Source: Candidatus Bathyarchaeota archaeon (GTDB lineage: Archaea > Thermoproteota > Bathyarchaeia > TCS64). From it: DNA of 12,482 nt. The notes below the pieces were generated by a model that was not told the origin of the DNA, did no database searches, and saw only the letters and a program-made list of their open reading frames with translations. Shown in pieces: positions 6,644 to 12,482 of this stretch (position 1 is the stretch's first letter; every line of letters begins with the position of its first letter). The translations under genes were made by a program, and so were the position numbers. The stretch is taken from contig JAUWBQ010000032.1 in the NCBI GenBank assembly GCA_030601645.1, positions 1 to 12,482 on the forward strand. Reading direction: 5' to 3'.

Positions 6644-7069
6644 ATGGAAAAGTTCCCTTCCGTCGTCGGGGATGTGATGAGCAGCCCTGCGGTCAACGTA
6701 GACGGCGAGACCAACGTCAGGGATTCCGCACTGTTGATGACGGAGAAGGGGATCGGGAGCCTTATTGTGATGGAGAGAGGCAGAGCCGTCGGCATAGTCA
6801 CCAAGAGGGACATGATGCAAAAGATGGTCTCCCTCTGCTTGGACCCTTGCGAGACCAAGATCAGGGACATCATGTCGTCGCCCCTAATCACCGTTCATAA
6901 GGAGATGGGGATCCTCGCCGCCATGAGGAAGATGAGGGAGAACATGATCACACAGCTTGTGGTCATGGACGGAGAGAAGTTGGAGGGAATAATCTCTGAG
7001 AGAGACGTCATCAAGGCAGTCTCATACGCCGCACTCGCCTCCTTCAAACCCCTTATGAGGGGGAAATAG
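6644..7069 (+). CDS. Two-CBS-domain protein
   Basis: A 141-aa protein made of two CBS motifs and little else: CBS1 about residues 8-63 (VMSSPAVNV ... GSLIVMERGRAVGIVTKRD) and CBS2 about 73-127 (IMSSPLITV ... QLVVMDGEKLEGIISERD). Such a Bateman module usually binds adenosine nucleotides or SAM in the cleft between the two repeats. The TKRD and SERD endings contain the Asp that in many members contacts ribose. The ATG at 6644 has GAGGGG 7 bases upstream, partly within the end of the RAM gene, so translation may be coupled. There is no enzyme or transporter domain, so it should act on a partner in trans; the RAM protein is the obvious candidate by position only. Confidence 0.9.
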   Translation: MEKFPSVVGDVMSSPAVNVDGETNVRDSALLMTEKGIGSLIVMERGRAVGIVTKRDMMQKMVSLCLDPCETKIRDIMSSPLITVHKEMGILAAMRKMRENMITQLVVMDGEKLEGIISERDVIKAVSYAALASFKPLMRGK

Positions 7070-7118
7070 CAGAGGTGGCCTATAGAAGCCTGTCTGGGCG
7101 CTCCGCCTTGAGAACCCA

Positions 7119-7307
7119 TTAACTCCTCTCTATTATCTTATTAGTTGAGTCTTGATAGTAGTTATACTCCTTACGATTACAGTAGAAGCGGAGTTACCTT
7201 TTCTTTCGCGCGCCCGGCTGGAAACTTCGCTCGTTAACCCTGATCTCATTTGGATCCTGAACCTTGCCGCACTCGCCACAGGCCTTCTTAGATGTGTCGT
7301 GGGTCAT
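7119..7307 (-). pseudogene. Decayed copy of the two-CxxC mini-protein
   Basis: From the ATG at 7307 the frame reads MTHDTSKKACGECGK and DPNEIRVNERSF to TAA at 7194-7196, giving 37 aa. Reading on in the same frame gives FYCNRKEYNYY and NKIIERS to TAA at 7119, aligning without a gap to the C-terminal half of the intact copy at 5425-5601. The stop replaces a Tyr codon, and the first Cys of the second CxxC pair has become Arg (CGC, 7188-7190). The second metal half-site is therefore lost twice over. The 37-aa product could still be made with a single CxxC. Identity is 23/53 by hand. A sequencing error could explain the stop but not the Cys change. Confidence 0.75.
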
Positions 7308-7482
7308 TTCCAACTAAGAAGTGAAAATCTTTAGCATCAACGTAGGATGAGCATTCCTTGAAAATAATCAAAACGCTGACTCCTGAATTTGGTTTGGAAC
7401 GTTATTTATTTCTGCAATGGTTCGATGTGAACCCTCGATAAACCGGTCTCCATCTGTAGAGGAGTAGCATATTTAGGTATCA

Positions 7483-7490
7483 TTTATCTA
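7483..7490 (+). promoter_or_regulatory. TATA-like element of the membrane mini-gene
   Basis: TTTATCTA lies about 30 bases before the ATG at 7516, and CATATTTAGG at 7469-7478 is a second candidate. The region 7308-7515 between the divergent zinc-type remnant and this gene is AT-rich; no other gene was seen in it. Confidence 0.4.
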
Positions 7491-7515
7491 ATTGTACAAC
7501 AGAGCATATTAGGAA

Positions 7516-7743
7516 ATGAGCGATAAAACCAACTTCGCGGAGGTCATCAGGAAAAACCGCTTGGCCCTGTTAGCTGTCCTCATGCTACCAGTAGTTGGAA
7601 TGGTCATCGCCATACCCCTGATATTGTGGAGGGTGCCGGGATCTGCTAGAGTCGCCATACCGATCATCCTTGTCTTGATGGTCCAATACATGCTCTTGGT
7701 CGTATGGATATCCAGGAAGATGAACCAGATTACAGCGTCGTAG
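7516..7743 (+). CDS. Two-helix membrane mini-protein, intact copy
   Basis: A 75-aa integral membrane protein. A polar N-terminus (MSDKTNFAEVIRKNR) is followed by helix 1 at about residues 16-38 (LALLAVLMLPVVGMVIAIP), a short WRVPGSAR turn, helix 2 at about 46-66 (VAIPIILVLMVQYMLLVVW), and a short basic tail. By the positive-inside rule both ends face the cytoplasm. The conserved parts shared with the broken paralog at 5803-6053 are KNR, the MxPVVGM core, WRxPG and QxxLLVxWI. I recognise no named family. It diverges from the decayed zinc-type gene. Start: first ATG, short leader or leaderless, only a weak AGGA upstream. Confidence 0.8.
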   Translation: MSDKTNFAEVIRKNRLALLAVLMLPVVGMVIAIPLILWRVPGSARVAIPIILVLMVQYMLLVVWISRKMNQITAS

Positions 7744-8038
7744 GTTTCCACAAGAATGGTTTTTAGTCGCGTAGATGTCAAGGGCGAAAGGAAATATCAT
7801 CAGAGGATACACCCAATTGAAGATGGCATATGATGCGTTTATCGGTTTTATCCAGTTAACGACTCATACAATTACCTAGGATTCCTCGACACACCCCTCT
7901 TCATAAATAGGATTTACCATGTGAAAACACAACGCTGAGATGATTTTTACCTTAAAAATTAACTTCCAAGTGATAAGAGACAGATTTTTTACGTCAAAAA
8001 ACCTTTAATAGAAAAACGTCGATTGTATGTGATTCAAG
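7744..8038. other. Intergenic region, no gene seen
   Basis: An AT-rich spacer of 295 bases between the membrane mini-gene and atpI. It holds a TTTTT run at 7758-7762 that may end the upstream transcript, scattered stop codons in all frames, and the atpI promoter at its right end. No convincing small ORF with a Shine-Dalgarno and no tRNA-like fold was found by eye. Confidence 0.6.
8004..8010 (+). promoter_or_regulatory. TATA box of atpI
   Basis: TTTAATA, preceded by an A-rich BRE-like stretch, is centred 32 bases before the TTG start at 8039. This implies a start site near 8032-8037 and an almost leaderless atpI mRNA. Confidence 0.55.
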
Positions 8039-10024
8039 TTGAAGAGGTTCACGATCATCGCAACCCCAGAGTACGAGCATTTATTTTTAGAGGAATTTAG
8101 CAGAGCCCGTGTCGTCCAGCTTAAAGAAGTGACGGGAATAGAATTTGAAAAGCTCAAGGAAGGGGAGAGAACCGCCGATTTCAAAGCCCTCTACGAAAAA
8201 TACCATGAAACATATCAGGGCCTCGCTAAAATGGAGCTTCCCGAACAGGAGACAGCTGACCTCTCCACAGTCGATTTAAAAAACTTCATCGACGACCCCG
8301 AGGAGACGGTGGAAGATTTTCTAAAAACATTGGAAGAGTTCAAGGAGAGGCTGATTGAATCCCGGGCGGAACATGAAACAACTCAGAAAGAGAGAGAGCA
8401 GAACCTCATAGAGGCGAGGGCACGGTTAGAAGGAGTCCGAGCGCTTGAACCCGAGGAGCTGCGGAGATGCATAGCCGTCGGATTGGTTGACCTCAACATC
8501 ATTGAACGGCTTGCTGAACATCTTCAACGATTTGATGACACAAACTATAAGGTAGTTGAAATTTCGACCGATACAGGGTACATTTTCGTATCTGGTCCCG
8601 AGGAGAGGGAGAGGTGGGTTGAGACCCTCTTCCTAATTTTTGAAGTCAAAGATGTTTTCGATGTTCTGAGCACCGGAGACATCCTGCTAGCACTCGATGC
8701 TGGAATCCGCGAACAAGTAATAAACGAATACGAGGAAGAAGCTGAAAAACTTCGACTCCTGGTTGAGAGAGAAGAAGACGCAATTAAAGAGCAGATCGAG
8801 AAAATCGAAAAGGATATCATCAGAGAGGAAGGAGACTCGTATACCCCATTGCTTGGCAAAGCGAAGTTCTTGGACTACATACTTGGAATAATGTCCAATG
8901 AGACAGTCCCAGTTGTCAGGACGAGGCTGATGATCATAATACAGGGATGGATCGCAAAAGACAAGGTGCATGTTTTAGATGATATCAAAGACGACATTGA
9001 AGAGAGAACTGGCGAACTATTCTTCCTGCAATACGAGGACCCGGGTCACGATGAACACGCCATCCCCACCCCAGAGCCTGTGTTTACACCTTCGCTCTTT
9101 CAGCCTGCGTGGAAGCTGACAACCCTTCGTGGCTGGCCCTCGATCCACGAGGTGAACCCGATGTACATCTCCGTCATCATATTCAGCTTCCAGTTCGGAT
9201 TGATGTATGGGGACATCGGCCAGGGAGCAGTATTCCTCCTTCTGGGGTTCATTATGTCACGTAAGTACAAGAGGGGCATGATGTCGAAGCTGGGGACGCT
9301 CTTCATACCCATGGGCATATTTGCGATAATATTCGGCATAGGGTACGACTCGATATTCCTCGTGGAGGGGCTCCTGTTCCACCATAACCAGTTCATGCCA
9401 AACCCCGTCCACGAGACGACGAAGCTGATGAAGTGGGTCTTCACGATAGCGGCCGTCGAGATCATATTCGGTCTGGTCCTCGGCGCCATCAACCAGTGGA
9501 AGGCGGGGCACAAATGGGGCGTCCTTGGGATGCACGGCCTCGGCATGATCCTCTACGTCGGCGGACTGTACCTGTCCGCGATGGATTTCATCAGGACCGG
9601 CGACTTCCTTGGCACCCTTGGCTACTGGGGCTTCTACGTCATGATGGGCGGGATGGTCCTCGCAATGCTGGAGCCCATCATCGCAGCCGTGGCCGGCGGC
9701 CACTTCACCATCGAGGTGATCGGAGAGGGAGTGGGGGCACTCCTCATGACCTTCGTCGAGGGACTCGCCAACCTCTTCTCCTTCCTCCGTATTGTGGCCT
9801 TCGCCCTCGCCCACGCCAGCCTGGCCAACGCGGCCATCCAGCTAGGCGGCTTCATGGGGAACATCCCGAGCCTAATCCTGATGAACCTCATCGCGATGAC
9901 CTTCGAGTTCATGTCGAGCGGGGTACAATCGGTGAGGCTGCTCTACTACGAGTTCATGGGCAAGTTCTACCACGGCGACGGCGTCCCCTTCAGGCCCTAC
10001 AGGCTCAGGATCAGAAAATCCTAG
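8039..10024 (+). CDS. atpI: A-type ATP synthase subunit I (a-subunit)
   Basis: The stator and proton-path subunit of the archaeal ATP synthase, 661 aa, normal length. A stop codon at 8030 and the absence of an upstream ATG leave TTG 8039 as the start; the first residues (KRFTIIATPEYEHLFLEEF) fit the family N-terminus. Residues 1 to about 355 form the cytoplasmic domain with two coiled-coil arms (about 85-140 and 225-265). The rest is a multi-helix membrane domain with the conserved FSFLRIVAFALAHASLANA segment (Arg584, equivalent to yeast Vph1 Arg735, essential for proton transfer) and QSVRLLYYEFMGKFY (Arg633). Ion translocation occurs between this domain and the K ring encoded next. The first 1 kb is clearly poorer in GC than the membrane part. 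Confidence 0.95.
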   Translation: MKRFTIIATPEYEHLFLEEFSRARVVQLKEVTGIEFEKLKEGERTADFKALYEKYHETYQGLAKMELPEQETADLSTVDLKNFIDDPEETVEDFLKTLEEFKERLIESRAEHETTQKEREQNLIEARARLEGVRALEPEELRRCIAVGLVDLNIIERLAEHLQRFDDTNYKVVEISTDTGYIFVSGPEERERWVETLFLIFEVKDVFDVLSTGDILLALDAGIREQVINEYEEEAEKLRLLVEREEDAIKEQIEKIEKDIIREEGDSYTPLLGKAKFLDYILGIMSNETVPVVRTRLMIIIQGWIAKDKVHVLDDIKDDIEERTGELFFLQYEDPGHDEHAIPTPEPVFTPSLFQPAWKLTTLRGWPSIHEVNPMYISVIIFSFQFGLMYGDIGQGAVFLLLGFIMSRKYKRGMMSKLGTLFIPMGIFAIIFGIGYDSIFLVEGLLFHHNQFMPNPVHETTKLMKWVFTIAAVEIIFGLVLGAINQWKAGHKWGVLGMHGLGMILYVGGLYLSAMDFIRTGDFLGTLGYWGFYVMMGGMVLAMLEPIIAAVAGGHFTIEVIGEGVGALLMTFVEGLANLFSFLRIVAFALAHASLANAAIQLGGFMGNIPSLILMNLIAMTFEFMSSGVQSVRLLYYEFMGKFYHGDGVPFRPYRLRIRKS

Positions 10025-10037
10025 CCTGAAAATCTAC

Positions 10038-10043
10038 TTTTTT
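10038..10043 (+). terminator. T-run after atpI
   Basis: Six T followed by CCCCTCTTCACCCC, 14 bases after the atpI stop, may partly terminate transcription before the separate atpK promoter. There is no clear hairpin. Confidence 0.35.
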
Positions 10044-10068
10044 CCCCTCTTCACCCCTGTGAAAAAAG

Positions 10069-10076
10069 TTATATGC
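10069..10076 (+). promoter_or_regulatory. TATA box of atpK
   Basis: TTATATGC, preceded by AAAAAAG, predicts transcription from about 10097-10102. A separate promoter gives extra proteolipid mRNA, which suits the many K copies per ring. It also places the TTG at 10081 outside the transcript. Confidence 0.55.
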
Positions 10077-10080
10077 TGAT

Positions 10081-10791
10081 TTGGGAATTGTATGCAGAAC
10101 AAGGTGGGAAGATACATATGAAGTCAGTAATTGTCCCCCACGCACAGCGACATCGAAGGAGGCGGCAACGATCGTAGACTACTTACCTGCGGCACTCACG
10201 ATCGCCGCATCCGTCATAGCAGCTGCCTGGTGCATGACCCACGGCTCCACCATAAACGCCTCAACAACAGTCGAGAAAGGCAGAACTTCTGTATGGGGCG
10301 TAGCGCTCAACCTCATGGGAGCCCTGCTCATCTTCTACGGGTTCTTAGCGGGCCTGATGCTAACGATGGAGCAGGTATCACCCTTGGTGATCCTATTCAT
10401 GGGGCTGATGGCGCTATTCGGGCTGATATTGATGGTTTCAATAGCCAAAAGCGGAGGAGACGAAAAAAGCATAAAATCAGCGCTGGACGGTCTGGGCTCG
10501 TGGGGGGCCATAACGGCGTTAGTGGTTTTCATGAGCATACTCTTCATATTGATCGGAGGAGGAGGTGAAGGTGATATGATACCCGAAGCGGCATGGGGGC
10601 CTCTGATGGGAGCTCTGACCATGATCGGCTCTGGATTCGCAGCAGCGTTGTGCATCATGACCGCCGTGAAGGCGGGTGCAGAAATGCTTGTAGAGAAGCC
10701 CGAGCTATCGATCTGGGCTCTACTCTTCGTAGCTCTCGGAGAAGGCCTGGCCATCTATGGATTGATCGTGGCGATACTCCTGATAGGCTAG
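10081..10791 (+). CDS. atpK: A-type ATP synthase proteolipid subunit K, triple hairpin (start unresolved)
   Basis: The rotor ring subunit. Three helical hairpins align without gaps on the second-helix Trp: hairpin 1 about residues 35-100, hairpin 2 about 101-160, hairpin 3 about 170-236 (numbered from 10081). The usual ion-binding carboxylate lies nine residues after that Trp: Glu in hairpin 3 (bases 10741-10743, ALGEGLAIYG), but Ala in hairpin 1 (10321-10323) and Phe in hairpin 2 (10528-10530). So one site per three hairpins. The coordinates cover the open frame from its only standard upstream start codon, TTG 10081, but the TATA box at 10069 argues against that start. A strong AAGGAGG at 10156-10162 points to ATC at 10171 (VDYLPAAL), exactly where hairpin 1 begins. 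Partners are AtpI, immediately upstream, and AtpC. Confidence 0.88.
   Translation: MGIVCRTRWEDTYEVSNCPPRTATSKEAATIVDYLPAALTIAASVIAAAWCMTHGSTINASTTVEKGRTSVWGVALNLMGALLIFYGFLAGLMLTMEQVSPLVILFMGLMALFGLILMVSIAKSGGDEKSIKSALDGLGSWGAITALVVFMSILFILIGGGGEGDMIPEAAWGPLMGALTMIGSGFAAALCIMTAVKAGAEMLVEKPELSIWALLFVALGEGLAIYGLIVAILLIG
10156..10162 (+). promoter_or_regulatory. Strong Shine-Dalgarno pointing to an ATC start of atpK
   Basis: AAGGAGG is the best ribosome-binding match near atpK. Eight bases later, in the atpK frame, stands ATC (10171-10173) rather than ATG, GTG or TTG. Either an unusual initiation codon is used or the base is a mutation or error. Confidence 0.5.
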
Positions 10792-10906
10792 CCTTTACGG
10801 CATCTCACATCCCCTTTTTCCGGGTAAATAGAGGTATAAAGGTCGGAAATTTTGAATTCTAAATGTCCGATACTGAGAGTTATGAAAATCAAGATTGAAA
10901 AATAGC
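10792..10906. terminator. Convergent spacer with T-runs for both strands
   Basis: Between the facing ends of atpK and atpC. TTTTT at 10815-10819 can end plus-strand transcripts, and AAAAA at 10898-10902, read as a T-run on the minus strand, lies directly after the atpC stop. No gene is seen here. Confidence 0.4.
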
Positions 10907-11941
10907 CTATACGGATTCGGGGATGGCCAGATACTTCAGGATGTCCTCGGCCGGGATGCCCTGTGTCTTTCCCCAGGCGATTCCTACTAGGTCGTCCTTC
11001 TCTATCTCGCTGAAGACGAGGTACGCCATTACGACGTTGAAGCCGAAGTCGTTGACGGTTCGCCCCTTCCTCGCAATATCGTAGATGTGCTGGCGGATGC
11101 GGCTCCTGATGAGGGCCACATCGCCCTCGTATAGGGGGACCAAGATCTCGTTGTAGGGCGGGTTCAGCCCTTGGATGACGGACCTGATATCATCAGCGCT
11201 TATCGCCTCCCTCAGCATTTCCAGAGTTATGCCGTAAGTCGCTGGGAACATCTCCTCGGGGCTGTGGGCTCTATCTCGAGCGCCCCTCTGCTTCACAGCG
11301 ATCAGGAAGTTCTCGACATCGGCCTCGGCTTGGACGATCCTCCTCACCAAGCCCCGGTCCCTCTGGGGTAAGCGTTCAAGAGACTTGAATATAGAACCGG
11401 TATTCAGATGGCTCAGGGCTATCTCCACCGGCCATAGGGCATCGTACTTCTCGGAGAGATCCAAGCTGGCGACGAGAGAGGCGAAGGGAGTGCCCTCGAG
11501 CTGGCGGACGGAGTCCTGGAAGGTCTCCGCCTCGACTAGGTCCTCGTAGTTCTTGACCCTGTAGGGCGTTATGGGTATGAGGGACTCAACGATCTGGGAG
11601 ACCGGAATGCCGCTGTATTTCCCACGTATGATCCGCTTGAGGTTGATGACCTCGAACCTCAGGTAGTAGTACGACTGGAGGAAGTCGCCGATTTTCGCAG
11701 GGGCGAGATCCACTATCGCCATCATCCGCTCGATGAACTTCTGGTAGAAGACCTTCTCCAACGCTAGGGATGCGTCGCCCTCCGTGTCGACGGATATCCT
11801 GCCGTACGGCGTCCCGGCCAGGTACTCGATGAAGCCCTCAAGGCTCTCCTGCTCGGCCAGAGCGCGCATCTGCTCTGGGTTCAGGAGGTCAGCCATCAGG
11901 GCGTGGCTCTTCACGACCACGTAGGAGAGGCCGGGGCTCAC
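10907..11941 (-). CDS. atpC: A-type ATP synthase subunit C (vATP-synt_AC39 family)
   Basis: The central-stalk socket that joins the rotating D/F shaft to the K ring, 344 aa, near the usual length. It is soluble and alpha-helical, with three related helical repeats. Family-like segments include YYYLRFEVINLKRIIRGKYSG near residue 90, VQAEADVENFLIAVKQRGAR near residue 205, and MAYLVFSEIEKDDLVGIAWGK near the C-terminus, the conserved end of the third repeat. It begins with GTG at 11941, whose last bases overlap the atpD stop as GTGA (11938-11941), so it is translationally coupled to atpD. It ends facing atpK, 115 bases away. Confidence 0.92.
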   Translation of the reverse strand: MSPGLSYVVVKSHALMADLLNPEQMRALAEQESLEGFIEYLAGTPYGRISVDTEGDASLALEKVFYQKFIERMMAIVDLAPAKIGDFLQSYYYLRFEVINLKRIIRGKYSGIPVSQIVESLIPITPYRVKNYEDLVEAETFQDSVRQLEGTPFASLVASLDLSEKYDALWPVEIALSHLNTGSIFKSLERLPQRDRGLVRRIVQAEADVENFLIAVKQRGARDRAHSPEEMFPATYGITLEMLREAISADDIRSVIQGLNPPYNEILVPLYEGDVALIRSRIRQHIYDIARKGRTVNDFGFNVVMAYLVFSEIEKDDLVGIAWGKTQGIPAEDILKYLAIPESV

Positions 11942-12482
11942 TCTCGACGCCGTGCCAGCGCACCCCCGATGAGTTTCATCCTTACCAGCTCCTCCAGGCT
12001 CTCCTCGTCGAGCTTGTCCTCGATGAACTTGATGACTTGCCTGTAGCTGGGGATGATGGTGTTCTCCAGGGCGTTCACCTTCCTGTTCGTCTTCCCTAGC
12101 TCGTCCGCTATCCTCTCAGCCCGGGCCTCGAACTCGGCGAGCTGGAGGATGTCGTCGAGAATACCCAGGACCTTCTCCGCCGCCTCGCTGAGGGTGATGT
12201 CCAGCTCCCCCGTGATCTGGGGCTCCTTCTCCACCTTGATATACGGGTAGCGGACGCCCATGACGCTCCGGGGGAGGACCTCAAGCTCAAGGCGGCTCTT
12301 GATGGAGCTCGCCTGGCTCCTCACCTCCGTCGGGCCCAGGGAGATGTAGGCGGCGGTGACCGCTCTGTAGGCGATACGGAGGTCCTCGAGCAGCTTGCTG
12401 CGCCTCCCCTTAAGTACGTCTAGGGAGGTGGTGAGCTCCTTGGCGAGGTGGTCCCTCTTCAGCTTGAGGAACTCGGTCCCCC
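11938..12482 (-). CDS. atpD: A-type ATP synthase subunit D (5' partial)
   Basis: The central rotor shaft, analogous to F-type gamma. The frame continues to the right window edge: TEFLKLKRDHLAKELTTSLD and KGRRSKLLEDLRIAYRAV form the N-terminal helix of the antiparallel coiled coil, and the last 70 residues (TLSEAAEKVLGILDDILQ ... NALENTIIPSYRQVIKFIED) form the C-terminal one, including the highly conserved KVNALEN-type segment. About 180 residues are visible; family members have about 200-215, so roughly 20-30 are missing beyond the edge. The internal GTG at 12324 is not the start. Other catalytic genes, probably atpB and atpA, are expected beyond the edge. Confidence 0.93.
   Translation of the reverse strand, partial: GTEFLKLKRDHLAKELTTSLDVLKGRRSKLLEDLRIAYRAVTAAYISLGPTEVRSQASSIKSRLELEVLPRSVMGVRYPYIKVEKEPQITGELDITLSEAAEKVLGILDDILQLAEFEARAERIADELGKTNRKVNALENTIIPSYRQVIKFIEDKLDEESLEELVRMKLIGGALARRRE

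Noticed and set aside
7152..7334. Plus-strand open frame of 60 codons with hydrophobic product
   Set aside because: Complement of the decayed zinc-type gene; paralogy supports the minus strand.
9257..9814. Minus-strand open frame of 185 codons
   Set aside because: Antisense to the conserved membrane part of atpI and rich in His/Glu/Asp; no family resemblance.
9433..10029. Plus-strand open frame of 198 codons inside atpI
   Set aside because: Arg/His/Pro-rich out-of-frame translation of GC-rich atpI; typical shadow.
10131..10568. Plus-strand open frame of 145 codons over atpK
   Set aside because: Arg/His-rich second frame; the atpK frame has three aligned hairpins.
1..12482. CRISPR array, tRNA, rRNA or insertion sequence
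   Set aside because: No regularly spaced repeats, no cloverleaf-like conserved arms, no rRNA core motifs and no transposase-like frame were seen by eye.

Overview
This is chromosomal DNA from an archaeon. It carries a TFIIB gene (tfb), A-type ATP synthase subunits I, K, C and D, a stand-alone Lrp/AsnC ligand-binding (RAM) domain gene, a PadR-like regulator and TATA-box promoters 25-35 bases upstream of several starts. Large genes are GC-rich and spacers AT-rich. A mesophilic TACK-type lineage such as Bathyarchaeia is my guess from gene style only; the sequence does not prove it. No tRNA, rRNA, IS element or CRISPR array was seen.

Left part (1-3344): two adjacent ABC exporter half-transporters, the first cut by the window edge, form an asymmetric heterodimer with one degenerate and one catalytic ATP site. 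Middle-left (3345-5372): a ModE-like regulator with an inverted repeat at its promoter overlaps tail-to-tail with a PadR-like regulator, which diverges from tfb. The short PadR-tfb gap holds a second inverted repeat around a TATA-like element.

Centre (5373-7743): a region of very small genes. A minus-strand two-CxxC mini-protein (58 aa) and a plus-strand two-helix membrane mini-protein (75 aa) occur as a divergent pair, and the pair is present twice. In the left copy the zinc-type gene is intact and the membrane gene is broken. In the right copy the zinc-type gene is broken and the membrane gene is intact. Between the copies lie a frameshifted 56-codon gene with a (GC)5 tract and a probable operon of a RAM-domain protein plus a two-CBS protein.

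Right part (7744-12482): A-type ATP synthase genes split into two convergent groups, atpI-atpK on plus and atpD-atpC on minus. AtpK is a triple-hairpin proteolipid that keeps the ion-binding carboxylate only in its third hairpin, and its start codon is problematic. AtpI changes sharply in base composition near its domain boundary.
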